Positions 51,488 through 60,102 of a stretch of 64,000 nt of DNA are shown piece after piece (position 1 is the stretch's first letter; each line of letters opens with the position of its first letter). The position numbers and the translations under genes were made by a program. The DNA is taken from the IMG/VR virus record IMGVR_UViG_3300024346_009227, positions 52,975 through 116,974 of that record; one strand, written 5' to 3'. The notes below the pieces were generated by a model. It did not search any database and had not been told where the DNA came from. It was given only the letters and a program-made list of their open reading frames with translations. Origin of the DNA: a virus.

Positions 51488-52222
51488 CTATCTCCCTAAT
51501 AAATACACCCAAAAATCATATATTCTTTTAATTAAAGATTTTTGCCCTTTTATAAACAATCCCAAGCTTTCTTTTTCTCTAACAAATTTATCTAGAAATT
51601 TTGGTAATTTTTCACTTTTATGTTCATGCGTAAATATAAAATTAGATTGATTACCTAGTACTGTAATGTAATCTTTCTTACTATTTTTAGCAAATTCTTT
51701 ATACCAATATCTTTCTAAAACATCAACTGTATCATGTTCAACAAATGGAGGCCAAAATTTTCTAGCGGATGAAACCGCAAAGCAATTTGTTGCCCAAGCA
51801 TCTGTTGTAAATCTATTATTCCAAATGAAAGTTACAGCACTAGCACCAGAAATCATTTCATTTTCTATAACATTAAAGCCGTATTCTGTTATTTTTACAT
51901 CTGCTGCTTGAACTATGCAGTACGAGTCTGGATGATCTCTAAATACAGTTTCTAATCCTAGTCTTATATTGTGAGATTCAAAAAAAGATGTTGGCTGTTT
52001 TCCATTTTCGTTTGGAAAACCTTTTCTTGTAATTAGCTTTTGAACAATGTCTTTTTTAATTAAGTCTTCAAATAACCAAAACTTTCCATGTTCTGGAGAA
52101 GACCATATTACATATATATCTGGCTTAGCCTTGAAAAATTTTTTATATCTTTCTATATTTTCAATACTACTACAAAATTCATGGTATCTACGATATAGGG
52201 TAATCAGAATTATTGGTTTCAT
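51488..52222 (-). CDS. Putative glycosyltransferase-like protein
   Basis: A 244-aa protein beginning MKPIILITLYRRYHEFCSS. The start overlaps the last 35 nt of the portal gene and has only a weak ribosome site. The layout resembles a small GT-A transferase: an N-terminal 'ILITLYRR' strand, an SPEHGKFWLFEDLIKK segment, and YCIVQAADVKITEYGF, in which the acidic AADVK could stand where DxD binds metal and sugar nucleotide. A hydrophobic segment 'GASAVTFIWNNR' and a C-terminal Tyr/Trp helix follow. Residence in the head operon suggests a virion or host-surface target. Tentative. Confidence 0.45.
   Translation of the reverse strand: MKPIILITLYRRYHEFCSSIENIERYKKFFKAKPDIYVIWSSPEHGKFWLFEDLIKKDIVQKLITRKGFPNENGKQPTSFFESHNIRLGLETVFRDHPDSYCIVQAADVKITEYGFNVIENEMISGASAVTFIWNNRFTTDAWATNCFAVSSARKFWPPFVEHDTVDVLERYWYKEFAKNSKKDYITVLGNQSNFIFTHEHKSEKLPKFLDKFVREKESLGLFIKGQKSLIKRIYDFWVYLLGR
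51498..51509 (-). promoter_or_regulatory. Conserved GGTGTATT motif at the 3' end of the glycosyltransferase-like gene
   Basis: Read leftward, GGTGTATTTATT overlaps codons for the C-terminus of the 244-aa protein (…WVYLLG) and lies 12 nt before the 84-aa gene's ATG. As it is coding as well, this copy is the weakest of the five. Confidence 0.3.
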
Positions 52223-54332
52223 CTTGTTTGCCTATAAAGTAAATTGCAACAGATGACGCTTCAATTTTTCTTCTTGTTTCTGTATTTGGTTGAATGCCTT
52301 CTTTAGAAATATAATTCTTAGTAGCTATAGACAGAACCTTATTTATATCATCATGAATTTTCATGTCTGTATTAATAATTTTTGCTATGGTTTGCTTCTC
52401 TACCTTTTCCAAATAGCTTAAATTGCAAAGTATATGGAACTTTGTTTTTTCTAAAGAATTAAAATCTTCAGAAGATAGTTCTCTTATAGACTTCTTTTTT
52501 GAAGAATGTAAAAAAGCTGGATTAACTAAATCAGATATAGATTTTTGAGCAGCTTCTGCCCAAGACATTATCTCTACTAATTCAGCAGCAGTTCTTGGTT
52601 TTACTTCTTTTTTCTTCCTTACTTCTTTATCGTTGACTCCAACTGGTCTTCCTTGCCCTTCAATGCCAATAGGCTTGTCTTGAGATTGATTTGGATTTTG
52701 GCCCATTGGAGGAACTTTTGGTGGTGCTGTTTCTTGAGAGGCTTCAACCCCAAAGTCTTTTGGAGTAAGCACACCCATTTGTGCCCAAAGTTTTTTGATT
52801 TCTTCTAGTCTTTGTGGGTTGTGCCAAGGGCCAGCCTTCTTAGGCATTTGATCATTTTCCCTTTTCTTAAACTCTCTTTTTCTTCTAACAGTTTCAATTT
52901 CTGGAACAAAATTAAATCTTTCTTGAATTGCTTCTTCACTAATAATATCTCTATCAATTAAGTCGATAAGCAATCTCTTCTCTGCTGCTTCGTCTTGTAG
53001 TGTTTGATGATCAAAAACAACTTGAGCAGGGAACTTAAATCCCATTGCCTTCTGAACTACTTTTATTTCAGTTTCCCAAAATCTAGCTAGTAATTGTCTG
53101 CCATAATCTAGTCTTTCAATTAATGTTCTAAGACTAATGTAATTATTTGAAAAGCCTTGACCAGTAGGCAAACCAGTTAAAGATGGTGGTATACCCAATC
53201 CTGCAAAAATTGCATTTAAAATTGGCTTATACTTTTCTTCACCTAAAAATTTAGCTACATCAGTAGATGTTTCTTTAAAGTCTAATTCTGGACCCCATAT
53301 AAGATCGATAGATCCACCACCAACATTGTTTAAAAGCATATCTGCAAGCCTACCGATTGCATTTTCTGTTGGCAATATTCTATGTTCTAAAGATCCTAAT
53401 TTCCAAAGTCGAATATGGCTAACTGCACCATCTAATGCTGCAAGATCAGCAAGCTTCATTTTCTTAAGCATCAACAAATCTTCTAAGATGCAATAGATCA
53501 TTGGCTTTGCCCAAACTTGCCAATCATCTCGCTTGTAGTAAATAGCAACAGTTTTATCTGCTGGTAATGGAATTGATTTACCACCAGCAATACTTGGGGT
53601 GAAGTTTGATGTAGGTACTCCAGACAACATTTCTTTTTCTATTTCTTCTTTTGGATTCTTTAATTTTTTGGCAATTATTTCTGGAATTCTAACGCCATAT
53701 CTAAATGCATTTGGCCCAAGAAATGGTGCTAACTCTTCTCCATACACTTCAATTGTACAAGGATTATAAATTGTGTATGACCAAGGAATTTCATTCTTGG
53801 CTACACTTACTGGTTTTTCAATAACTAAATCTGCTGCCGAACCCTTCTGTAAATTTTCAACATCTGAGTTTTTTAATTTTGCAGTAGATCGTTTTATAAT
53901 GACATTCCCTGCACGATAAAGCATATTTAAAATACGCTCAGTTCTTTCTACTCCATTTACTTTTTTAAACCATTCTCTATAAAAATCTTGAATTTTTTCA
54001 TTTGGATGAACAAGCTCTATTCCCTGACAAGCAAATTCTGCCATCATATCTATTACATTACGCACAATGCCAATCCGTTCATAGGCTTGCATACAAGCAA
54101 GCATGATATCTTTATCAAATAAGGGGATTTGTTCGCCTGGTCTAAAGAAATCGTAGTCTCTTCGATCAAAAGATTCCCTAACTGAAACATGATTAGTGGC
54201 AACATTTTGAAAAGAATTACCAGCAACAGATCTACTTAATGAGTCTGCATGACTGGCTTTTGCGAATGCTTTTTGTTTTGATTCTGGATCATTTTCATCC
54301 CAAGTTACAAACATTGCTTTATCATTTGACAT
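52188..54332 (-). CDS. Portal protein
   Basis: A 714-aa protein beginning MSNDKAMFVTWDENDPESK, with AGGGAAAATACA before its ATG. The order terminase-portal-protease/scaffold-capsid is canonical. The N-terminal region includes QAYERIGIVRNVIDMMAEFACQGIELV, a typical portal clip/wing opening. Residues ~240-470 contain the stem-like helices and the loop with 'AGLGIPPSLTGLPTGQGFSNNYISL', a common portal signature. The C-terminal ~200 residues are charged and may form a barrel or flexible extension. The dodecameric portal forms the DNA channel at one capsid vertex. Confidence 0.88.
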   Translation of the reverse strand: MSNDKAMFVTWDENDPESKQKAFAKASHADSLSRSVAGNSFQNVATNHVSVRESFDRRDYDFFRPGEQIPLFDKDIMLACMQAYERIGIVRNVIDMMAEFACQGIELVHPNEKIQDFYREWFKKVNGVERTERILNMLYRAGNVIIKRSTAKLKNSDVENLQKGSAADLVIEKPVSVAKNEIPWSYTIYNPCTIEVYGEELAPFLGPNAFRYGVRIPEIIAKKLKNPKEEIEKEMLSGVPTSNFTPSIAGGKSIPLPADKTVAIYYKRDDWQVWAKPMIYCILEDLLMLKKMKLADLAALDGAVSHIRLWKLGSLEHRILPTENAIGRLADMLLNNVGGGSIDLIWGPELDFKETSTDVAKFLGEEKYKPILNAIFAGLGIPPSLTGLPTGQGFSNNYISLRTLIERLDYGRQLLARFWETEIKVVQKAMGFKFPAQVVFDHQTLQDEAAEKRLLIDLIDRDIISEEAIQERFNFVPEIETVRRKREFKKRENDQMPKKAGPWHNPQRLEEIKKLWAQMGVLTPKDFGVEASQETAPPKVPPMGQNPNQSQDKPIGIEGQGRPVGVNDKEVRKKKEVKPRTAAELVEIMSWAEAAQKSISDLVNPAFLHSSKKKSIRELSSEDFNSLEKTKFHILCNLSYLEKVEKQTIAKIINTDMKIHDDINKVLSIATKNYISKEGIQPNTETRRKIEASSVAIYFIGKQDETNNSDYPIS

Positions 54333-54362
54333 TGTATTTTCCCTAATCTGATTGCAATCGGA

Positions 54363-56492
54363 TTACTCTATAGTGTTATTACACCTTGTGGGAACAACTA
54401 TACCATAACCAGAACCATGATTGGTAGCTTTTTTGAACCATTCTGGCCCAATATACATTTCCTTATCCTCTGCATTTTGAGATGCGACATGCCTAGCAAA
54501 CCCACCAGTATGAGTATATTCATCTTGAACTTCAATTCTTTGAAATGCTCTAGCTACCATATTTGCCATAAGCAATGCAGAATACCTATCTTTTCTTGTT
54601 CTGCTCTTTTTACCATCTGGATCTCTACTTTCTGGAGTATCCCATCTATCTCTGCCCGATGGAGTATGAACATGAACAATACTAGAAAGCTCATCTTTTA
54701 GTTCTTCTATATCCATCACACAATCTTCTAGGGTGTCATACATATTAACCCTTCCTGTTGCCATATCTTCTTCTTGTGCAAGAGTCAATGAGATTGGGTC
54801 AAAGTATGGAAATAGCAAAGTCTTGTCTTCTAAATCTTTTCTTAATCCATGATTTGCTTCTACTACCCAGTTTGGATCAGCAAAATTTATCATCGATAAA
54901 ATATGTTCACCACTTTTATCGTCTGAGTCTTTTCTTTTAAGTGGATCAATTACTTTATAGATTGCTTTTTCTGAATCCTGCAATCTATTCGTATCTTGAA
55001 GTCCTTCCTCAATAGCAATACCTCCACCTTGACTATCCAAAGCTATGCGAACCATATTGGGAAACATCTTTGCTAAATTTCTTATTTTTCTACAGCAATA
55101 ACTGTAAAAGTCTTTTTCATTTACAATTCCACTTTTCATTTTTTCTTTAAACGAAGATCTAGTTGTAGTCCAGCAATATACTATTCGTCTATGATCTGGA
55201 TAAAGTGCTAAGATTATTACTGCAAAATTATCTCTTTCAGATGCTGGATCAATAGCCATAACATGCTGCACAGATGAATCGCCAAGAAGAGAAGCATGAA
55301 ATAAAACTTCCCCACTAGGTAAAACAATTGGCGAACTTGGATTTCCAGAAACGCAAGATTCAATTAAGCTTCTCTTAAAAAAACCATCTGAATCAGTTGC
55401 AAATGTAGCACCATATTCAATTAGATAATTCGCCTTAGTGCTATTTATTCTTGCAGAAGTTATTTGCTTCGCATCCATAAAACCTGGCGGTAATATTTCC
55501 ACAGGAAGTCTTATGATTGAATAATCTCTCCAATCAAAGCCATCTGGAACTGGCCCTTGAAATATCTGTTCTAATAAATTTTTGTCTCCATTACTTTCAA
55601 TAATTCTTTTATAGTTAAACCATGTTTTATAAAAATGATTAAACGAGTAGTATGCTGTACCAGAAACTATGTTTTGATTGCTTCTAAGTATCTTGCTTTC
55701 CTGTGCTTCATCTTCATCAGTCCAAACCCCAAGCTGTTTCATCAATCTTATTTTTGCTTGCCTATGAACTTTTTCACTTGGGTTAGAAGATACGCTAGAG
55801 AAACCCCTTACCACATTTTGATAAATGTCTTCTCTAATAGAAGCGAACTCGTCACAAACTGTATAGTTAGCTCTTTGACCTCTAATCTTTTCACCTGTTC
55901 CCAATGGCAATGCCATAGCAACACTTTCCCCAACAATCATTTCGCATCTATCTATGTCTCGTCTTGGGCCTTGATCTCTATTATTTCTACCTTTGCCAAC
56001 ACCGCATATGTCTCTATAGATAACCCCATTTGCCCATAGACCTTCCATGTATTCAAATATAACTTTACTCTGTCTAAATACTTTACCTATGATTGCAATC
56101 TTGCATCCTTGGGTAAATAAAAGTCTAAGCATAGAATATAACGCAAGGATATAACTTTTCCCTGCACCACGACCAGCGATGATCATTGGGAATGGTCTTT
56201 TCCAAAGCTCTTTTAAAATGATGTGTTGAAAAGGAAATATATCTATTCCAAACAGAAGCTTGCATGTAAAAGGAAAGTAGTCTGGATTTCTCATTATCTT
56301 TAGCAGATATATATCCATTCTTTCCATGTCTGCTTTAGAAATGTTTTTAAGAGGATGGATCGTATTTAATGGAACATCAACTATTCGTTGAATATCATTA
56401 ATATCTGTAAGAGGATTTACCGCAAGCATTTCCTGCTCAGAAAGCATCCAAGCTCGGTCTATTATCCTCTTTAACTTCTCTTGGTCCTTCAT
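54363..56492 (-). CDS. Terminase large subunit
   Basis: The motor that cuts and packages DNA. I start at the ATG at 56492 (MKDQEKLKRIIDRAWM) rather than the TTG two codons earlier; the true site lies inside the upstream gene's last 60 nt. A Walker A motif GRGAGKS is at ~104-112 and a Walker B-like VCDEFAS at ~206-216. Nuclease-domain landmarks are AIDPASERDNFAVI (~411), IALDSQGGG (~480) and the C-terminal DRYSALLMANMVAR (~625). At ~709 residues it is within the size range of TerL from large phages. It probably acts with the 259-aa candidate small terminase. Confidence 0.93.
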   Translation of the reverse strand: MKDQEKLKRIIDRAWMLSEQEMLAVNPLTDINDIQRIVDVPLNTIHPLKNISKADMERMDIYLLKIMRNPDYFPFTCKLLFGIDIFPFQHIILKELWKRPFPMIIAGRGAGKSYILALYSMLRLLFTQGCKIAIIGKVFRQSKVIFEYMEGLWANGVIYRDICGVGKGRNNRDQGPRRDIDRCEMIVGESVAMALPLGTGEKIRGQRANYTVCDEFASIREDIYQNVVRGFSSVSSNPSEKVHRQAKIRLMKQLGVWTDEDEAQESKILRSNQNIVSGTAYYSFNHFYKTWFNYKRIIESNGDKNLLEQIFQGPVPDGFDWRDYSIIRLPVEILPPGFMDAKQITSARINSTKANYLIEYGATFATDSDGFFKRSLIESCVSGNPSSPIVLPSGEVLFHASLLGDSSVQHVMAIDPASERDNFAVIILALYPDHRRIVYCWTTTRSSFKEKMKSGIVNEKDFYSYCCRKIRNLAKMFPNMVRIALDSQGGGIAIEEGLQDTNRLQDSEKAIYKVIDPLKRKDSDDKSGEHILSMINFADPNWVVEANHGLRKDLEDKTLLFPYFDPISLTLAQEEDMATGRVNMYDTLEDCVMDIEELKDELSSIVHVHTPSGRDRWDTPESRDPDGKKSRTRKDRYSALLMANMVARAFQRIEVQDEYTHTGGFARHVASQNAEDKEMYIGPEWFKKATNHGSGYGIVVPTRCNNTIE

Positions 56493-56943
56493 TTTCAATT
56501 ACTCGTTTGAATATGGAAGAGGCAACTGTTTGCCCATGATTTTCACAAAAGATTATTTTAACCTTATACTTTAATTCTATTTCTATCAATCTTTTCAATA
56601 GGAAAAATGGATTAAGCTTTACGCTCTTCATCTTGTAGGATGGTATGCCAGTTCCTTTTGGGTATTTGATTAAGTCATCCATAGAGAATTCTAAAATCAT
56701 AAATGCATATTTAAACGACTGCATTCTTTCTAGTTCTCTTTCAAATCTATCTTCAACTAAATTTGTTGCCAGTTCTGCAATAGAACCTTTTCTTTCTATT
56801 GTCAGTATGTCTTGATATCCCTCTATGGAATAATCACCAGTCTTTAGTGTTCCAGATACAGTTCCTTCACAAGCTTTTGCTGGCATAAAAGTCCAGCCGT
56901 TTTGCTCTCTCGTATCTCTGATTACTTTATACTTTATGTCCAT
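56437..56943 (-). CDS. ERCC4-type nuclease
   Basis: A 168-aa protein beginning MDIKYKVIRDTREQNGWTF. It has the ERCC4/XPF nuclease signature in order: D-x-RE-x2 (DTREQ), GTLKTGDYSIEG and IERKGSIAELATNL, followed by a basic helix (RFERELERMQ). In this family these acidic and ERK residues bind metal and cut structured DNA. It overlaps gmd by 17 nt and terL by 56 nt. Adjacent to the terminase, it may resolve branched concatemers before packaging; this is inference. It has no helix-hairpin-helix domain, unlike cellular XPF/Mus81. Confidence 0.75.
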   Translation of the reverse strand: MDIKYKVIRDTREQNGWTFMPAKACEGTVSGTLKTGDYSIEGYQDILTIERKGSIAELATNLVEDRFERELERMQSFKYAFMILEFSMDDLIKYPKGTGIPSYKMKSVKLNPFFLLKRLIEIELKYKVKIIFCENHGQTVASSIFKRVIENEGPREVKEDNRPSLDAF

Positions 56944-57976
56944 TGATATCGCTTTCGACCATCTCTTTTACAAGGAGATCAAAATTATAGTGTGGTTTCC
57001 ATTTAAGAACTTCCCTTGCCTTTGTTGATACACCACGAAGAGCATCAACCTCAAATGGTCTTTTCAGTGACTTGTTTAATGTGACATATTTTTCCCAATC
57101 GCCAAGTCCAGCAGCTTCAAATGATTTGTTTAAAAAATCTTCTACAGAATAGGTAGATCCAGTAGCTATAACAAAGTCTTGTGGGTTGTCTAACTGAAGC
57201 ATTAAACGCATTGCTTCAACATAATCCTTTGCATGACCCCAATCACGCAGAGAATCTATATTACCAAGTTGTAATTTATCTTTAGTTAGTTTATTAACAT
57301 ACTTGCCTATCCAAGAGGTTATCTTCCTAGTTACAAACAACTCTCCCCTTCTAGGCGATTCGTGATTGAAGAGAATGCCCGAACAGGCGTACAAGCCATA
57401 AGACTCCCTATAAATTTTAACCAAATTATGGGATGCCAGCTTTGCCACACCATATGGAGAGTTTGGAACCATTAAAGTGTCTTCATCTTGAAAACAATCT
57501 TTATTAATAAAATCTTCTCTGCTAATAGCAGTTTTAGATTCTTTTCTAATTCCACCAATAGGAATATAATAAGAAAAACATGAACCATACATTTCACTTG
57601 TTGATGCTTGATATAGTCTTGAAGATTTTGAAAAATTCAAAATCCCTTCCAAGACATTAAGCGTTCCCTTCAAATCCACATCGAGCGTGTGATGCGGTTG
57701 CGTAAACGAATCGCCCACATGACTCTGTGCTGCCAGATTGTAGATTTCCGTAGGGGTATATTTATAGATAGTGGAGAAGACAAATGATTGATCGCAGACA
57801 TCGCCTCTTAAGAGAGTGAAGTTTTTGTGATCTGAACAACCATTAAGCCTTGCTCCATTATCTATTGACGACCGTCTTGCTACCGCTAAGACATTGTACT
57901 TTTTTGCCAAAAGGCTTTCGCAGAGATACGAACCATCTTGTCCTGTCGCCCCAAACACTAGTGCCAACTTATTCAT
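56927..57976 (-). CDS. gmd: GDP-mannose 4,6-dehydratase
   Basis: A 349-aa short-chain dehydrogenase/reductase. It has the NAD(P)-binding GATGQDGS motif characteristic of GMD at residues 9-16, a STSEMYG active-site segment at ~125-131 (Thr/Ser and Glu), and the YGVAK Tyr/Lys pair at ~175. The length and ending fit the family. GMD converts GDP-D-mannose to GDP-4-keto-6-deoxymannose, a precursor of fucose, rhamnose and perosamine-type sugars. It starts with AAAGGATAAAGACG before ATG and overlaps the upstream gene by 8 nt. With two glycosyltransferase-like genes it suggests a phage-encoded route to a deoxysugar for virion proteins or host envelope. No epimerase or aminotransferase is seen here. 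Confidence 0.88.
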   Translation of the reverse strand: MNKLALVFGATGQDGSYLCESLLAKKYNVLAVARRSSIDNGARLNGCSDHKNFTLLRGDVCDQSFVFSTIYKYTPTEIYNLAAQSHVGDSFTQPHHTLDVDLKGTLNVLEGILNFSKSSRLYQASTSEMYGSCFSYYIPIGGIRKESKTAISREDFINKDCFQDEDTLMVPNSPYGVAKLASHNLVKIYRESYGLYACSGILFNHESPRRGELFVTRKITSWIGKYVNKLTKDKLQLGNIDSLRDWGHAKDYVEAMRLMLQLDNPQDFVIATGSTYSVEDFLNKSFEAAGLGDWEKYVTLNKSLKRPFEVDALRGVSTKAREVLKWKPHYNFDLLVKEMVESDINGHKV

Positions 57977-58748
57977 CGTCTTTATCCTTTGGAATTAAAA
58001 CTGGTAGGTCTTGACTACCATCATCAAATGTATGAACGCTAGTTAACTTCTTCTCTTCTTTTTTAGTGGCAAGCTTCATGGTTTCCATAGTACCTCCCAC
58101 TAAGTCACGCTCTTCCTCATTCTGAAGTTTTTTAATGATTGCCAAGTATGTCTCTTTAGATGACTCGATACGAGTAATACGCTGATCTCTAGTTGCCTTT
58201 AAGTCCTTGAGCAATCCCTGATGTTTTTCTTCAAGTTTAATAAATTCTGTAGACCTAGCCTGTTCAGAAGATTTAGCTGCTTGTATCTGTGTCTCTAAGC
58301 CGAGCACATATTCACGATCAGATTCGGACATGCCTTGCATATCAGGAAATCTTCTCATATATTCTTCCTGCATTCTAATCAGCTTCGCTATCTCTTTGCC
58401 AGAGTTTCTTTTGCTTTTAGCATTCCTATGCATCATTATCTCAAACTTGATAACCAAAAATATTTGTGTTTCCTCAGTTACGAGAACATCTTCTCTGAAC
58501 TGGGCCATGTACTTTACATACTGCTCTTCAAAATATTCCAACTCTTCTTCATCCATTTCCTGCTTAAGCTGCTTCCAAGCTTTACTACTTCTTAAATTTT
58601 TATGATTTTCATCATTGAGTGTCTGTACAAACTCTTCAATTAGTACCACAGGCTTGAGCAAGAGCGTGCTCATATCTTCTAACGATAAAGTTTCATGGTG
58701 CTTAGTTATATAATCACGATCAGTTTTATTCAGCTTCTTTCCTGCCAT
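57969..58748 (-). CDS. Candidate terminase small subunit (HTH plus coiled coil)
   Basis: A 259-aa protein. I start it at the ATG at 58748 (MAGKKLNKTDRDYITKHHE), as AAGGAGATCCTCA lies just ahead; an earlier in-frame codon lacks this. Residues ~4-45 look like a helix-turn-helix (DRDYITKHHETLSLEDMSTLL). Long Lys/Glu/Gln-rich helices fill most of the rest, with QAAKSSEQARSTEFIKLEEK-like coiled coil at ~150-230. An N-terminal DNA-binding domain and a central oligomerising helix is the plan of terminase small subunits, and it precedes terL with gmd and the nuclease gene between. It could instead be a scaffold or transcription accessory. Assignment by plan and position. Confidence 0.5.
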   Translation of the reverse strand: MAGKKLNKTDRDYITKHHETLSLEDMSTLLLKPVVLIEEFVQTLNDENHKNLRSSKAWKQLKQEMDEEELEYFEEQYVKYMAQFREDVLVTEETQIFLVIKFEIMMHRNAKSKRNSGKEIAKLIRMQEEYMRRFPDMQGMSESDREYVLGLETQIQAAKSSEQARSTEFIKLEEKHQGLLKDLKATRDQRITRIESSKETYLAIIKKLQNEEERDLVGGTMETMKLATKKEEKKLTSVHTFDDGSQDLPVLIPKDKDDE

Positions 58749-59319
58749 TGAGGATCTCCTTAATTGCTTGTTCAACTCTTTGTTTTTTTATTTTGGGAAC
58801 AGACTCACCAGCTTTAATTCTAAGATATATTGAACGAAGTTCAACAGGAAGGTGCAAGTCTATTAGATTAGAACACTCAGATATGTTCGCCTCATCTACA
58901 ACAGATTGTTTTCCGTGTGCGTTCTTTTCTGTATCGTCTGAGATTGTTTGTATATCTAAGGGTCGCATTAAATTTTGCTTAGACGAATTCCTTTTTTTCC
59001 ATGCCTTATACTTTTCGCAGTAATTGCCATCTGAACATTTGTTCGAGTCATGACATGGTTTACATGGGGGATCTGTTCTATGATACTTGTCTCTCTTGAA
59101 ATTTATAAGTCTGTTTTTAATATGGGAATAAAGAAAGTTTTCTAAGGGGCGAGATGGGTCATAGCGAGATAAAGATTCAAGTCCAAATATGTAAGCTTCC
59201 TGCCTAATGTCTTCCACATCGTAATATCCGAAGGTAAATGTTGGGGCAAGAAGGTTGATCGCTTTCTTTAAAGCTGCTATAACTTCTTCTTCCTTTAATC
59301 CATGCGGATAATCATTCAT
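58726..59319 (-). CDS. Sigma-70-like factor with Cys cluster (candidate late sigma)
   Basis: A 197-aa protein beginning MNDYPHGLKEEEVIAALKK, with an 8-nt overlap with the short gene upstream. Residues ~34-78 look like sigma region 2 (DVEDIRQEAYIFGLESLSRYD … FLYSHIKNRLINFKRD). Immediately after is a four-cysteine cluster (CKPCHDSNKCSDGNYC), which could bind zinc or iron-sulphur. A reduced region 4-like segment lies at ~160-190. It is the first substantial gene of the leftward structural block, so it may direct late transcription, like T4 gp55. This is inference. Region 2 recognition is fair; region 4 is weak. Confidence 0.6.
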   Translation of the reverse strand: MNDYPHGLKEEEVIAALKKAINLLAPTFTFGYYDVEDIRQEAYIFGLESLSRYDPSRPLENFLYSHIKNRLINFKRDKYHRTDPPCKPCHDSNKCSDGNYCEKYKAWKKRNSSKQNLMRPLDIQTISDDTEKNAHGKQSVVDEANISECSNLIDLHLPVELRSIYLRIKAGESVPKIKKQRVEQAIKEILNGRKEAE

Positions 59320-59458
59320 CTTTTATGATGTTCTCTTCGATACTTGCTAACGCCTGTTCAATGGGGGGTGTTGGGGCTAACAGTTCTGGTTCTGGTAATA
59401 CACACCCTGCTATCACCTTAATTCTTGTCTCTACTTCAATTGGTTCATCTTTGTTCAT
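59312..59458 (-). CDS. Short leader ORF upstream of the sigma-like gene
   Basis: A 48-residue frame beginning MNKDEPIEVETRIKVIAGCV at the ATG at 59458 ends with TGA overlapping the next ATG by 8 nt. A longer in-frame start exists at 59545 but has no better ribosome site. It is acidic and Pro/Glu/Ala-rich in the second half. Coupled arrangement favours a real small gene or translational leader; no function can be given. Confidence 0.4.
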   Translation of the reverse strand: MNKDEPIEVETRIKVIAGCVLPEPELLAPTPPIEQALASIEENIIKDE

Positions 59459-59617
59459 GGCATCACCATTTTCTGCGAAAATTGTATTAGTACATCTTAT
59501 GTATGATACTATTGTTTCAATCGCATTGCAAGTGAGATTAAGCATTTAGGGGGCGAACAAGTATGGCTTTGGTAGTACATTGGGGAAAGTGTGGCTTGGT
59601 AAGTGACAACGCCCGGC

Positions 59618-59785
59618 TGCCATTTTGGCAGTCTGCCATTTTGGCATCCGAATTGAAAAAACCCCTGCCATTCTGTCATGCGACACCTGTCATTTTGGCA
59701 TCCCGCTGGTATTACCTAGTATTACTATTTTGGTATAACTTTGTTATATTTCAACCCTAGCAAGTAGCAATATGCCATTTTGGCA
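59618..59785. promoter_or_regulatory. Five copies of palindrome TGCCA-TTT-TGGCA (operator family I)
   Basis: Perfect copies are at 59618-59630, 59634-59646 and 59773-59785. Near-perfect copies are at 59666-59678 (TGCCATTCTGTCA) and 59688-59700 (TGTCATTTTGGCA). Each has 5-bp arms around a TTT centre, and some extend to 6-7 bp. Clustered copies with unequal spacing (16, 32, 22 and 85 bp) are what a dimeric repressor or an origin-binding protein would bind. Confidence 0.8.
59707..59750. promoter_or_regulatory. Two copies of operator family II palindrome
   Basis: TGGTATTAC-CTA-GTATTACT (59707-59726) and TTGGTATAAC-TTT-GTTATATT (59730-59750) are two imperfect dyads of consensus TGGTATWAC-N3-GTWWTACCA. 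Four more copies lie upstream of the small rightward genes. They sit between family I copies, so the two factors may interact here. Confidence 0.7.
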
Positions 59786-60039
59786 TGGCATTTAAAGCTT
59801 CTATAATGCTATTATTTTGAGCGATTACATTTATTGAGTAAATATACAAATATTAAATATTTTCGCTTAAAATCGATTTTCTCACTTTTAAGAATGGTGC
59901 AATCTTTACTAAAATAGTAATCTATCTTATTTGTATTTTTATAAACTATTTTATTATTTTTAAAATAAGTAGAATTCATGAAGATTTATTTATTTTTGTT
60001 TTTTTGTGGATATTGGGGTTGATTTATACCGATACAATT

Positions 60040-60102
60040 ACTAACATAATATTAGTTAGTTATTTGTTTTTTAGATTCTACTTTTTAGACTCTACAAATA
60101 AC
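60040..60102 (+). promoter_or_regulatory. Leader inverted repeats before the second sigma-like gene
   Basis: ACTAAC/GTTAGT (60040-60045, 60055-60060) and the perfect GTTATTTGT/ACAAATAAC pair (60059-60067, 60094-60102) flank a tandem TTTTTAGATTCTAC / TTTTTAGACTCTAC repeat. In RNA the second pair would form a hairpin ending ~9 nt before the AAGGATT ribosome site, so it could gate translation. Confidence 0.5.

Noticed and set aside
54417-56039. Plus-strand frames within the terminase gene
   Set aside because: They are antisense shadows of terL, without ribosome sites or recognisable domains.
59563-59760. Rightward 65-codon frame in the divergent region
   Set aside because: An AGGGGG site precedes it, but most of the frame consists of the palindromic operator copies, and the peptide has no plausible fold. 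Regulatory DNA explains it better.
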